Notes under the pieces: generated by a model
The model's database searches: none
Seen by the model: only the letters and a program-made list of their open reading frames with translations
Told to the model about the DNA's origin: nothing
Position numbers and translations under genes: made by a program
Shown: positions 28,368 to 37,429 of the stretch, in pieces
Position numbering within the stretch: the first letter of the stretch is position 1
How the letters are laid out: every line of letters starts with the position of its first letter
Assembly: GCA_903927185.1 (NCBI GenBank)
Contig: CAIYLW010000085.1
Coordinates: 1 to 64,000, forward strand
Source of the DNA: an uncultured Bacteroidota bacterium
GTDB lineage: Bacteria > Bacteroidota > Bacteroidia > Chitinophagales > Chitinophagaceae
DNA: 64,000 nucleotides
Reading direction: 5' to 3'

Positions 28368-29888
28368 ATGAGTAAGAAAGTAATTTTAGCAATTATGGAT
28401 GGTTGGGGATTGGGTAAAATCCCAAGTGCAGATGCCATTCAACAGGCACACCCGGCTTTTGTAAGCAGTTTATACAGTCAATTCCCAAATACAACTTTAA
28501 TAACATGTGGCGAAGAGGTTGGTTTGCCAGATGGGCAAATGGGAAATAGTGAGGTGGGTCATTTAAACCTTGGTGCCGGTAGGATTGTGTATCAGGAATT
28601 ACAACGGATAAACGTTGCCATCCGTACAGGAGAATTAGCAGCTAATGAAATTTTGTTAAGTACTATCCGAAAAGCAAAAACGAACCATAAGCCTCTGCAT
28701 TTATTAGGATTATTGAGCGATGGTGGGGTACATTCACACACAAGTCATTTAAAAGCAATCCTAAATGTATGTAAGGCTGAAGGATTAACTGAGGTTTATA
28801 TACATGTGTTTACTGATGGCCGCGACACTGATCCGAAAAGTGGGTTAGGCTATGTAACCGATTTATCAGATTTCTTACCAAGCTCAGTGGGTAAAATCGC
28901 CACAGTTAGTGGAAGATACTATGCAATGGACCGTGACAAACGTTGGGAGAGGGTAAAATTGGCATATGATGGATTAGTGAATGCGGTTGGACCTACTGCG
29001 ACAAGTGCGATTGATGCTGTTAAAAATTCTTATGCTGCAAATGTGACGGATGAATTTATTCTTCCAACAATTATAGTAGATACTAATCATCAACCAATCG
29101 CAAAGATCCAATCTGGCGATGTAGCTATTTGTTATAATTTCAGAACCGATCGTTGTAGAGAGATCACAGAAGTGCTTACTCAAAACGACCATGCAGATTT
29201 TGGTATGAAAAAATTAGATCTTACTTATACTACCATGACCATGTATGATCAAAAGTTCAAAAACGTGTCGGCGATATTTGAAAATGACAATTTATTCAAT
29301 ACACTGGGCCAAGTTTTAGAAGCAAATAATAAGAAGCAGATTAGAATAGCTGAGACGGAAAAATATCCCCACGTAACTTTTTTCTTTAGCGGTGGAAGAG
29401 AGGATCCGTATACAGGTGAAAGTAGGATCATGGTGCCTTCTCCAAAAGTTGCTACCTATGATTTGCAACCCGAAATGAGTGCCATAGAAATTACAGATAA
29501 ACTAATCCCTGAAATCGAAAATGAAACAGCAGATTTTATTTGTTTGAACTATGCAAATACAGATATGGTTGGCCATACAGGTATATTTAGTGCAGCAATA
29601 ACAGCTGCTAGAACAGTTGATGCTTGTGTGAAACGAGTAGTAACCGCAGCATTGGATCATGGTTACACAGTTTTCCTAACAGCAGATCATGGCAATGCCG
29701 ATTTCATGATTAATGAAGATGGCACTCCGAATACAGCACATACTTTAAACCCAGTACCTTTCTTCATTATTGATAAAGAGTGGAGAGGCACTATAAAACC
29801 AGGCAAATTAGGAGATTTAGCCCCAACTATTTTAAAAGTAATGGGTCTGGAAATTCCTAAAGAAATGACTGGTAACATTCTCATATAA
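28368..29888 (+). CDS. gpmI: 2,3-bisphosphoglycerate-independent phosphoglycerate mutase
   Basis: 506 residues, the standard length. The alkaline-phosphatase-like metal site is visible: Asp11 in MDGWGLG, the phosphoserine nucleophile Ser61 in MGNSEVGHLNLGAG, GRDTDPKSG, the RTDR motif (CYNFRTDRCRE), ANTDMVGHTG and TADHGNAD. Two Mn ions are expected in this family. It interconverts 3- and 2-phosphoglycerate in glycolysis and gluconeogenesis. It is followed after 11 nt by the haem-binding protein gene. Confidence 0.97.
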   Translation: MSKKVILAIMDGWGLGKIPSADAIQQAHPAFVSSLYSQFPNTTLITCGEEVGLPDGQMGNSEVGHLNLGAGRIVYQELQRINVAIRTGELAANEILLSTIRKAKTNHKPLHLLGLLSDGGVHSHTSHLKAILNVCKAEGLTEVYIHVFTDGRDTDPKSGLGYVTDLSDFLPSSVGKIATVSGRYYAMDRDKRWERVKLAYDGLVNAVGPTATSAIDAVKNSYAANVTDEFILPTIIVDTNHQPIAKIQSGDVAICYNFRTDRCREITEVLTQNDHADFGMKKLDLTYTTMTMYDQKFKNVSAIFENDNLFNTLGQVLEANNKKQIRIAETEKYPHVTFFFSGGREDPYTGESRIMVPSPKVATYDLQPEMSAIEITDKLIPEIENETADFICLNYANTDMVGHTGIFSAAITAARTVDACVKRVVTAALDHGYTVFLTADHGNADFMINEDGTPNTAHTLNPVPFFIIDKEWRGTIKPGKLGDLAPTILKVMGLEIPKEMTGNILI

Positions 29889-29899
29889 AATATATAATT

Positions 29900-30385
29900 A
29901 TGAAAAAAGTAGGAATTGGAATTCTCGTAATTCTAATATTATTACAGGCTTATCGACCTGCAAAAAACGATTCCAAAAAATTAGATAATGACATTTCAAA
30001 GTCATATACAGTTCCTGATGATGTGAAACAAATACTCGCGAAAGCTTGTTACGACTGTCATAGCAATAACACTACTTATCCTTGGTACAACAATATTCAA
30101 CCTGTTGGGATTTGGTTAGCCAATCATGTAAACGATGGAAAAAGGCATTTAAATTTTAATGATTTTACTAGTTCTCCAATTGCTCGTCAGTATAAAAAAT
30201 TAGACGAATGTATCGAGCAAGTAAAAGAAGGTGAAATGCCATTGGAATCATATACCTGGATTCATAAAGGAGCTAAATTGAGCGATATTGAAAAACAAAA
30301 ACTATTCGATTGGTGTACTTCAATTAGAGATAGTATTAAAGCCAGATATCCAGCCGACAGTTTGGTTTTACCAAAAAGAAAATAA
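29900..30385 (+). CDS. Haem-binding domain protein (single CxxCH, membrane-anchored or exported)
   Basis: 161 residues. A hydrophobic N-terminus (about 4-20) is followed by one CYDCHSNNTTYPWYNNIQP block, the c-type haem CxxCH motif with the aromatic-rich continuation of the Bacteroidota haem-binding domain family (PF14376-like). The C-terminal helix region has a GEMPLESYTWIH segment whose Met may be the distal ligand (inference). A periplasmic electron-transfer or sensing role is likely. It is probably co-transcribed with gpmI and ends in a strong terminator. Confidence 0.8.
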   Translation: MKKVGIGILVILILLQAYRPAKNDSKKLDNDISKSYTVPDDVKQILAKACYDCHSNNTTYPWYNNIQPVGIWLANHVNDGKRHLNFNDFTSSPIARQYKKLDECIEQVKEGEMPLESYTWIHKGAKLSDIEKQKLFDWCTSIRDSIKARYPADSLVLPKRK

Positions 30386-30386
30386 T

Positions 30387-30416
30387 AAAAAACCCCGATT
30401 TACTTCGGGGTTTTTT
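30387..30416 (+). terminator. Terminator of the gpmI-haem protein unit
   Basis: Perfect 12-bp stem (30387-30398 with 30405-30416), GC core CCCCGA/TCGGGG, 6-nt loop TTTACT, with the right arm ending in T6. It is a canonical intrinsic terminator directly after the stop codon. Confidence 0.92.
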
Positions 30417-30472
30417 ATTGCCCATTTCTGGCTGATTGAAGCTCCAAGCTGAATATTCGTTTACTTTGCAGC

Positions 30473-31111
30473 ATGGAAATCACTTCAGCTCAATACAATA
30501 TATCATCCGCCCTGGTAACCCAATGTCCCAAACCAGACAGGCCTGAATATGCTTTTATTGGGAGAAGTAATGTTGGTAAATCTTCTTTAATCAATTTGCT
30601 TACTAAACAGAAAAATTTAGCAAAGACCTCTGGAACGCCAGGTAAAACTCAGCTAATTAACCATTTCGATATAGAAAGCTCAGGAGCATTAAGAGGTCCA
30701 AAAGAAAAATGGTATTTAGTTGATCTTCCTGGTTATGGATATGCAAAACGTTCTATTTCTGATAGGAATCGCTGGGAACAAATGATAGATGGATATTTAA
30801 GAAAGAGAGAGAATTTGATGCAAGTTTTTGTTTTAATTGATAGTAGACATACCCCTCAAAAAAATGATTTAGAATTTGTAAATCAACTTGATCATTGGGA
30901 AATTCCATTTAGTTTAGTTTTTACAAAATCTGATAAAGAAAAACCTGGGGTGGTTGCTAGAAATGTGGAGGCCTTTATGAATAAACTTAGAGAGACATGG
31001 CAATTCCTACCTAGACATTTTGTAACCAGTGCAGAAAAGAAAGTTGGAAGAGAAGAAATTTTAGCTTTATTACAGCAGATGAATAACGATTATAAAATCG
31101 CACAGAAATAA
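30473..31111 (+). CDS. engB: Ribosome biogenesis GTP-binding protein YsxC/EngB
   Basis: 212 residues. TRAFAC GTPase motifs are complete: G1 GRSNVGKSSLIN, G2 region KTSGTPGKTQLINHF, G3 DLPGYGYAKR, G4 FTKSDKEK and G5 VTSAEKKVG. EngB assists assembly of the large ribosomal subunit. The PGKTQLINFF-like and GYGYAKR blocks separate EngB from Era and Der. It sits between the terminator and the convergent YkuK-like gene. Confidence 0.95.
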   Translation: MEITSAQYNISSALVTQCPKPDRPEYAFIGRSNVGKSSLINLLTKQKNLAKTSGTPGKTQLINHFDIESSGALRGPKEKWYLVDLPGYGYAKRSISDRNRWEQMIDGYLRKRENLMQVFVLIDSRHTPQKNDLEFVNQLDHWEIPFSLVFTKSDKEKPGVVARNVEAFMNKLRETWQFLPRHFVTSAEKKVGREEILALLQQMNNDYKIAQK

Positions 31112-31173
31112 AAGTGGCAATATAGCCGTTTAATCAGAATTGATCCAACGATGAATTTGATTTTACAAAAAAA

Positions 31174-31647
31174 TTAGTTACAGATTTTATCCGCACAACA
31201 ACTGCTAGCAAAGGCTTCCGGCTTTGCTTTGAAAGCGAACCCCATACCTAAAATGTATCCCATTGCCTCGCGTAATGCATCGTTACTTTTGAATTGTGGA
31301 TTGGTATTAATGTCTGCATGAACTTCCATTTCTATATGGTGTTCAATAAACAAGTCACATAATTCATAAGCTACTTCAATACTTTTTGCAACTTCTACCA
31401 ACATTCTTTCTTTGATATGGTATTTTGTTTTTGTTTTTTCATTGTGGATATACATAAACCCACCATTGTGTTCTCTTAAAAATACAATCACAGTTGCGAA
31501 CTCTGTATCTTCTCCCTTTACCTGGCTATCTGTGCCGATACATACTTTCAGTTTAACGCGCTTTTCGGTTTCCTGAATAATAGCTTCTTCCACCGCTTTT
31601 TTGATGGGTAAATTAATTAGCTCACCGTTAAATTTTCTCCAACGCAT
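31174..31647 (-). CDS. YkuK-like protein (DUF458, RNase H-like fold)
   Basis: 157 residues from the ATG at 31647 (MRWRKFNGELINLPIKKAVEE); a longer reading frame to 31692 adds 15 atypical residues. Conserved features are VCIGTDSQVKGEDTEFATVIV and EVHADINTNPQFKSN, two Asp-containing strands like those that bind metal in RNase H-like folds, and GMGFAFKAKPEAFASSCCADK near the end. Molecular function is unproven in this family. It is convergent with engB. A short palindrome, AGTTGT-CGAA-ACAACT, sits upstream at 31679-31694. Confidence 0.8.
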   Translation of the reverse strand: MRWRKFNGELINLPIKKAVEEAIIQETEKRVKLKVCIGTDSQVKGEDTEFATVIVFLREHNGGFMYIHNEKTKTKYHIKERMLVEVAKSIEVAYELCDLFIEHHIEMEVHADINTNPQFKSNDALREAMGYILGMGFAFKAKPEAFASSCCADKICN

Positions 31648-31678
31648 AAGTTTGTTGTTTTTGTAATTTACTGAATAA

Positions 31679-31694
31679 AGTTGTCGAAACAACT
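31679..31694 (-). repeat. Short inverted repeat upstream of the YkuK-like gene
   Basis: AGTTGT (31679-31684), CGAA, ACAACT (31689-31694): a perfect 6-bp repeat, 32 nt upstream of the ATG at 31647. It could be an operator or a leader hairpin, or chance. Confidence 0.3.
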
Positions 31695-31836
31695 ATTTGA
31701 AAATGATGTTATTATTAACAGCAGGTGGAAAACCTATAAACAAGTTTGGCGTAATAGAGGCAACTCAATTGGCAACTTTGTCATATTTTAAAGAATAGTA
31801 CGGATATTGTTATACTGTAAAACCTAATATAATTCA

Positions 31837-33612
31837 ATGAAAATACTTTTAACTTATCTCAAGCCCTATAGATGGCATATCATTCTGGCATTAGCACTTG
31901 CCGGGATTAACCAAACATTTTCGATGTTCGACCCAATGATTTTTGGGAAATTGATTGATCGTTTTGCAAGTCACCCCAAAGTTGCTGATAATGGAAGTTT
32001 TAGAGATGAAGGCACCTATGTAAAAGGCCTTGGATTTATGCTTTTCTTATTAGTTGGAACTGCTATGGTTAGTAGGATTGCAAAAGCATTTCAAGATTAT
32101 ACAGTAAATGTGATCATCCAGAAATTTGGAGCAAAGATTTTTACTGATGGACTTAAGCATTCTATGCGCTTACCCTACCAAGAATTCGAAGACCAAAGAA
32201 GTGGAGAAACGCTTTCGATCTTAACAAAAGTGAGAAGCGATACAGAAAAGTTTATTGGTTATGTTATCAATGTCTTATTTGGAATTTTAGTGAGTGTAAT
32301 TTTTGTTTCCATTTATGCTACCCGTTTACATTGGTCTATTATGCCGATTTATATGGGAGGTGCGATTTTAATAGCCATTGTTACCAATCTATTAAGTAAA
32401 AAAATAAAATCCATTCAAAAAAACATTGTGAAGGAAACTACTTCACTAGCGGGCTCTACCACAGAAAGTTTGCGCAATATAGAACTTGTAAAAAGCCTTG
32501 GTCTTACAGATCAGGAAGTTAAAAGACTAAACACCAATACTTATAAGATTCTTGGATTAGAACTTCGTAAAGTAAAAAATATTCGTTCATTGAGTTTTAT
32601 ACAAGGTACGATGGTGAACTTTTTACGGCAGGTAATTACGTTTACATTAATGTGGTTATTGTTTAGAGATGTATTAACTGTTGGGCAATTAATTTCTTTA
32701 CAATTTTATAGTTTCTTCATTTTTGGTCCTTTACAAGAAATAGGAAGTATTATTATTAGTTATCGTGAAGCCGAAGCTTCCATGAGTAATTTCCATAACC
32801 TCATGCTTAAGAAAGTTGAACCAAAACCCTTGGAACCAAAGCAGGTTGGAATGATTGAGGAATTAGAATTCAGAAATATTGCTTTTAAACATCAAACAGC
32901 TCAATACAAAGCGCTAGATGGTATTTCATTTGATGTAAAAAGAGGTGAAACAATTGCTTTTGTAGGCCCATCAGGTGCAGGAAAAAGCACACTAGTAAAA
33001 CTATTAGTAGGACTATATAGAACTCAAGATGGCACTATCTTTTATAACGGAATTAATGGACACGAAATAGATTTTGATGAGCTTCGAAGTCAAATCGGAT
33101 TTGTTACACAAGACACGCAGTTATTTGCTGGAACCATTCGCGAAAATCTAACATTTGTATTTCCAGAAGCAACAGATGATGATGTACGTGACGCTCTTCA
33201 CAAAGCTAGTTGCGACAATCTTTTATCTAGAGCTGAAAAAGGACTAGACACAATGATAGGTGAAGGAGGGTTAAAATTAAGTGGTGGAGAAAAACAAAGG
33301 TTATCTATAGCTAGAGCACTTTTACGTCATCCCCATTTACTTATTTTTGATGAAGCTACTTCATCATTAGATAGCATTACTGAGGAAGAAATTACTAATA
33401 CAATTCGTAGGATTTCTACAGAAAAAGAACAAATCACGGTAATGATTGCACACCGTTTAAGTACCATTATGCATGCTGATAGAATCTATGTTCTTGAAAA
33501 AGGACAGGTAGTAGAAACTGGAAGTCATCTTCAATTATTGGAAGAAAAAGGTTTGTATTATGCGATGTGGCGTCAACAAATAGGCGAAAGGAAAATTTTA
33601 GCTTCGGTTTAA
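31837..33612 (+). CDS. ABC exporter, permease-ATPase half transporter
   Basis: 591 residues. A six-helix exporter domain (about 1-320) precedes an ATPase domain with Walker A GPSGAGKSTLVK, Q-loop GFVTQDTQLF, signature LSGGEKQRLSIARALL, Walker B LLIFDEATSSLD and H-loop IAHRLSTI. It is distinct from the exporter at 2940; the conventional LSGGE signature and the sequence FEDQRSGETLSILTKVRSD (first coupling region) are typical of heterologous multidrug or lipid exporters. Substrate unknown. It is single-gene, convergent with the DUF2721 gene and ended by a shared hairpin. Confidence 0.9.
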   Translation: MKILLTYLKPYRWHIILALALAGINQTFSMFDPMIFGKLIDRFASHPKVADNGSFRDEGTYVKGLGFMLFLLVGTAMVSRIAKAFQDYTVNVIIQKFGAKIFTDGLKHSMRLPYQEFEDQRSGETLSILTKVRSDTEKFIGYVINVLFGILVSVIFVSIYATRLHWSIMPIYMGGAILIAIVTNLLSKKIKSIQKNIVKETTSLAGSTTESLRNIELVKSLGLTDQEVKRLNTNTYKILGLELRKVKNIRSLSFIQGTMVNFLRQVITFTLMWLLFRDVLTVGQLISLQFYSFFIFGPLQEIGSIIISYREAEASMSNFHNLMLKKVEPKPLEPKQVGMIEELEFRNIAFKHQTAQYKALDGISFDVKRGETIAFVGPSGAGKSTLVKLLVGLYRTQDGTIFYNGINGHEIDFDELRSQIGFVTQDTQLFAGTIRENLTFVFPEATDDDVRDALHKASCDNLLSRAEKGLDTMIGEGGLKLSGGEKQRLSIARALLRHPHLLIFDEATSSLDSITEEEITNTIRRISTEKEQITVMIAHRLSTIMHADRIYVLEKGQVVETGSHLQLLEEKGLYYAMWRQQIGERKILASV

Positions 33613-33651
33613 AAAGAAAAGGCAGGAAAATAATTCCTGCCTTTTCTTTTT
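33611..33651. terminator. Bidirectional terminator overlapping two stop codons
   Basis: Perfect 18-bp stem (33611-33628 with 33634-33651), loop AATAA, with a GGCAGGAA/TTCCTGCC core and A- and T-rich ends. The exporter stop TAA (33610-33612) and the DUF2721 stop (33650-33652) both lie at the stem bases, so one structure ends both convergent genes. Confidence 0.92.
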
Positions 33652-34087
33652 AAAATTTGCTCTTTATATATTCAATCATACTAGGATTTTCTAAGCCTTC
33701 CATATCACTTAATTCCAGTTCAATAGCTTTATTGCTCATCATGATTTCTATAAATGAAAATATAAGCGAAACTGTAAATGCGAGTAAACTTGCAGCAAAG
33801 AAAATATTAGCAGCAAATTTCTCATCTATGTATAATAGGAATATAGAGAATATAGCAGCAATAAATGTGATTATTCCTAAGCCCTGCATATGTTTTATCA
33901 ACTTCAATCGATAGCGAAGGCTTTTGATTTGAGCATGAATGGTTTTATTTCCTTCTTTATTTTCTACATATTTATCATGAAGACTTCTTACACGATTTGA
34001 CAATGCTAAGAATCTATTTGTATAAGCAAGCATTACCAAACTAATTGCTGGAAATAACAGGGCGGGTGTATTGATAGAGATATCCAT
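33650..34087 (-). CDS. DUF2721-type membrane protein
   Basis: 145 residues. Three membrane segments are visible: about 7-24 (LLFPAISLVMLAYTNRF), 73-92 (GLGIITFIAAIFSIFLLYI) and 95-116 (FAANIFFAASLLAFTVSLIF). Between them is the conserved basic block LSNRVRSLHDKY, the DUF2721 hallmark. Function is unknown. It lies 8 nt downstream of the TonB-dependent receptor gene and is probably on the same transcript. Confidence 0.78.
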   Translation of the reverse strand: MDISINTPALLFPAISLVMLAYTNRFLALSNRVRSLHDKYVENKEGNKTIHAQIKSLRYRLKLIKHMQGLGIITFIAAIFSIFLLYIDEKFAANIFFAASLLAFTVSLIFSFIEIMMSNKAIELELSDMEGLENPSMIEYIKSKF

Positions 34088-34095
34088 ATTTAAAT

Positions 34096-36537
34096 TTAGG
34101 CTTTTGTTTTAAAACTCAATGGCATAGTGAGTTTTACACTAAAGTTTCGTCCCATATTATAAACGCCTATTCTACCAGTTGATTCATTGATATCTGTATA
34201 TTTTAATCTACTCAGATGACTTTGATAGGCTACATCTGTAAGATTATTGAGAGAAAAATGAATGCTAAAAACAGTTTTGCCACCATGCACAAAATCCGTA
34301 CCTGCACCTACATTATATAGGGTATAACCTGGAGTAACAGTTTCTGTATTGTAAGCAGTAAAAATTCTGTTTTGTGCATACATATTATCCATTTCCAATT
34401 TCAGATAACTATTTCTAAAATACGCGTGCTTTTTATTGAAATTAGCTCTTAATACACTTAATAACCTAGCAGGTGGAATAAAAGGAAGCTTATTAGTTCC
34501 TTCAAAATCTTGATTAAAATGTGCTGCTACATAAGAAAAATTATTTTCAAAATGCAGCCAGTCAAGTGGATGAGGATGAATATCCAATTTCGCCTCTAGT
34601 CCATATAATGATGCGCCAGCTTGTCGAAATTTAAATGCACTAATCATACTACCATCTGAATGCACTAATGAATCTCCTCCAAACACTGACTCTAGTTTAC
34701 TATAAAAAATAAAATTTTGAATACTATTGAAGAACCCGTTTAATGCAAAACTTACATGGTCTCTATTAATTTCAAAACCAGCATCCATTTGTAAAGTGGT
34801 TTCAGATTTTAAATTATTATCTCCATATTCATATCTATTAGTTCCCTCATGAGCTCCATTACTTGCCAATTCAGATACGTTTGGCGCTCTATATCCCCTA
34901 GCTAAATTAAATTTCCAAGTCACTTCATCATTTGGTGAATAGCTTAACCCTATACTCCCACTAATATTTCCAAAATTTTTATTAAATGCATTAAACCTTG
35001 AAATGCCATTCTGCATAAACCCTTTCCCGATAGTGTTTCTATAATCTGATCTTAGTCCACCACTAATTGTAATCTTGTCGAAAGTTTTTTTACTATAAAC
35101 AAAAGCTCCAATATCGAATTGATTATATTCTGGTATTAACTTTCTTTCTGCAAGGTTACTATTCTGTTGATACATTCCAGTTACTCCAATTGAAGTAAGC
35201 CAGCCATTGTGATCTGCTAAATTATATTGGATGCTATAGTTGAGGGTTTTTAGATCAAAAAATAAATCAGGTTGATTGGGATGATCAACATCTCCAAATT
35301 CTCTTCTTTTATTATCTTGAAATCCTATATTAATTGCCATTCTACCAGATCCAAATTTAAAATTATTGTCAGATGCAATTTTAAAATGCGTTACTTGCTG
35401 ATAGGGAGTTACCATAGTTCTGCTATCCAATTCTTCCTTTGTTGCAATATGCTGCAAGGGAGTGCCTGAGTATACAAGGAATGCGCCTGTGGCGCTATCT
35501 CTCGCACCTTCAATAATGCCAATATGTTGATTGAAATTACTGATGAGCAAATGACTATATCCCCAAGATTTATTTATTCCAAAATAGCCACCGAAATTCT
35601 TTTCATTGAACCGGCTATTAAACACTTTACCATCATACGCATTTTGATAATCGCCTGCACTTTTAAAAGTACCATATGCATTCCAGTTAAATCCATTTTT
35701 TAAATGGCCTGCGATATTTCCATTGGTTCCATAGAGACCGTTATTGCCGTTGAAAGTTCCCATAATATTGCCACCAATTGTACCCTTTTCAACTGGAACA
35801 TTGGTAATTAAATGAACTACTCCAGCCATTGCATCACTCCCGTAAAATAAAGATGCCGGACCTTTTAATACTTCTACTTTTTGGATACTATATTCATCCA
35901 CTTCAATACCATGTTCATCACCCCATTGTTGCCCTTCCTGACGAACGCCATCATGAACTGTTACAACCCTGTTATATCCCATTCCCCTAATCACTGGTTT
36001 TGAAATAGCCGGACCCGTTCCTAAATTGCTCAATCCAGGAACCATTTTACTTAATGCATCAATAATATTTGTAGAAGATGCTTGCATTAAATCTGACTTC
36101 TTTACTATGGATATTGGTTGTGAGGAAAGTTTTGTTTTAGTTGCAGATGCAACCCCTGTAACAGTAACTTCTTCGTGTTCTACTACAGCTTCGAACATTT
36201 TAAAAATCCTGTCGGTTTTCCCATTGATATCTATGTTTTCAATAATGGTAGCAAAGCCTTGAAATGAAATCTCAACAAGGTATTTACCTGCTGGTAAACC
36301 TTGACTTAAAAATATGCCATTGGAATCAGAGATGGTTCCAAATTTTGATTCATGAAAATAAATACTCGCTCCATTGAGTGGGCCGAGTGTCTTTTGATCT
36401 AAAATTTTTCCGGTTAAATATGATTTATTATTTCCTGCTAAACCTTTGCTTTTATCCGTATGAGAGGATTGTTGTGCCCTTGAAACGCCAACCAAAATAG
36501 TGACCCCAATTAAAAGCTGATAAAATAAGTTGCGCAT
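34096..36537 (-). CDS. TonB-dependent outer-membrane receptor
   Basis: 813 residues. After a signal peptide (about 1-21, ending SRAQQ) comes a carboxypeptidase-regulatory-like domain (about 40-125: LTGKILDQKTLGPLNGASIY). The plug domain (about 140-245) has KPVIRGMGYNRVVTVHDGVR and GSDAMAGVVHLIT. The 22-strand barrel ends with the aromatic-rich MGRNFSVKLTMPLSFK. It imports a ligand using TonB energy; NAPRPVSELASNG-like text is replaced by GYRAPNVSELASNGAHEG, typical of siderophore/cobalamin or copper receptor types, so the substrate is not decided. No SusD partner is adjacent. A -7 box lies at 36612-36619, leaving a leader of about 70 nt. Confidence 0.92.
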   Translation of the reverse strand: MRNLFYQLLIGVTILVGVSRAQQSSHTDKSKGLAGNNKSYLTGKILDQKTLGPLNGASIYFHESKFGTISDSNGIFLSQGLPAGKYLVEISFQGFATIIENIDINGKTDRIFKMFEAVVEHEEVTVTGVASATKTKLSSQPISIVKKSDLMQASSTNIIDALSKMVPGLSNLGTGPAISKPVIRGMGYNRVVTVHDGVRQEGQQWGDEHGIEVDEYSIQKVEVLKGPASLFYGSDAMAGVVHLITNVPVEKGTIGGNIMGTFNGNNGLYGTNGNIAGHLKNGFNWNAYGTFKSAGDYQNAYDGKVFNSRFNEKNFGGYFGINKSWGYSHLLISNFNQHIGIIEGARDSATGAFLVYSGTPLQHIATKEELDSRTMVTPYQQVTHFKIASDNNFKFGSGRMAINIGFQDNKRREFGDVDHPNQPDLFFDLKTLNYSIQYNLADHNGWLTSIGVTGMYQQNSNLAERKLIPEYNQFDIGAFVYSKKTFDKITISGGLRSDYRNTIGKGFMQNGISRFNAFNKNFGNISGSIGLSYSPNDEVTWKFNLARGYRAPNVSELASNGAHEGTNRYEYGDNNLKSETTLQMDAGFEINRDHVSFALNGFFNSIQNFIFYSKLESVFGGDSLVHSDGSMISAFKFRQAGASLYGLEAKLDIHPHPLDWLHFENNFSYVAAHFNQDFEGTNKLPFIPPARLLSVLRANFNKKHAYFRNSYLKLEMDNMYAQNRIFTAYNTETVTPGYTLYNVGAGTDFVHGGKTVFSIHFSLNNLTDVAYQSHLSRLKYTDINESTGRIGVYNMGRNFSVKLTMPLSFKTKA

Positions 36538-36611
36538 TGTTACAATTTAGGACTTCAGTTAATAGTTAAAAGCAGGTAGCAACCGCTGATCCAAAACTGA
36601 ATCAAGAATTG

Positions 36612-36619
36612 CAAATATA
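36612..36619 (-). promoter_or_regulatory. Promoter -7 box for the TonB-dependent receptor
   Basis: Minus strand reads TATATTTG, an exact TAnnTTTG match 74 nt upstream of the receptor ATG. The 295-bp divergent gap 36538-36832 holds this, the ECF sigma promoter and its palindrome; I see no other gene or RNA in it. Confidence 0.55.
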
Positions 36620-36803
36620 CTATTGACATAAAGATTCTAAGTCCTGTTTGAAGATTTTAACGATTGAATATCAATTTGTCACAAAACTCTAAAATCAGTT
36701 TTCCCCTTTCCAGATTCTCACATTTTCTGTCAAAAACCATTTTTTTGAAGTTTTTATGCAATAATTCTAAACTAGGATGCAGCAATTAAATGCATTTTAT
36801 GTC

Positions 36804-36811
36804 TATATTTA
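36804..36811 (+). promoter_or_regulatory. Probable -7 box for the ECF sigma gene
   Basis: TATATTTA, one mismatch from TAnnTTTG, 21 nt upstream of the ATG at 36833 and touching the palindrome at 36813-36830. Confidence 0.4.
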
Positions 36812-36812
36812 G

Positions 36813-36830
36813 GGGGAACTTAAATTCCCC
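36813..36830 (+). promoter_or_regulatory. Palindromic candidate operator at the ECF sigma start
   Basis: GGGGAA-C-TTAA-A-TTCCCC, 18 bp with all but one base pair (C19/A24 position) symmetric. It begins just after the -7 box and ends 2 nt before the ATG, so it would overlap the transcription start and the ribosome landing site. It may bind a dimeric regulator or fold as a start-site hairpin. Confidence 0.45.
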
Positions 36831-36832
36831 TC

Positions 36833-37411
36833 ATGACCGAACAGGCAATTATATCGGGATGTTTACACAATGACGTTGCAGCGCAACGAGAGTTGTATAA
36901 CAGATATAGTCCTAAAATGCTCAGTGTTTGTTATCGTTTCGCTCAAAATCGCGAAGACGGTGAGGATATGTTGCAAGAAGGATTTATCAAAGTATTCACC
37001 CAGATACATACTTTTCAAAATAAAGGTGCTTTTGAGGGATGGATTAGAAGAATCATTGTTCATACTTGTATCAATTTCTTAAAGAAGCATAAGAAATTCA
37101 ACGAAAGTGTTGATTTAGATTATGCTTATTATTTACAGGTTAAAGAAGAAACGGTTCCATCTATCATGCAGGCACGCCAAATTGTGGAATGTATTAGATT
37201 GTTGCCCTTAGGTTACCGAACAGTATTGAATTTGTTCGCTTTGGAAGGTTACAGCCATAAAGAGATTGGCGCTATGTTGGACATTGAAGAAAGTACCAGC
37301 AGAAGCCAATACACCAGAGCCAAAACAATGCTGGAACATATCCTAATAAGAAAACAAATCATCGAAAGGCCAAAGGAAGAATTCAACTTATTGGCCACGT
37401 TGAAAAAATAG
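36833..37411 (+). CDS. ECF-type RNA polymerase sigma factor
   Basis: 192 residues. Region 2 has YNRYSPKMLSVCYRFAQN and the -10-recognition block EDGEDMLQEGFIKVF with FEGWIRRIIVHTCINFLKK. Region 4 (about 120-180) has LPLGYRTVLNLFALEGYSHKEIG and a C-terminal helix-turn-helix, ESTSRSQYTRAKTMLE. There is no region 3, so it is a group IV sigma. It probably controls a small regulon, with the membrane protein encoded immediately downstream as a candidate regulator. No SusCD-type locus adjoins it; the divergent TonB-dependent receptor gene shares the promoter region. Confidence 0.93.
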   Translation: MTEQAIISGCLHNDVAAQRELYNRYSPKMLSVCYRFAQNREDGEDMLQEGFIKVFTQIHTFQNKGAFEGWIRRIIVHTCINFLKKHKKFNESVDLDYAYYLQVKEETVPSIMQARQIVECIRLLPLGYRTVLNLFALEGYSHKEIGAMLDIEESTSRSQYTRAKTMLEHILIRKQIIERPKEEFNLLATLKK

Positions 37412-37429
37412 TTGCTGCTGCCTCTGTAT

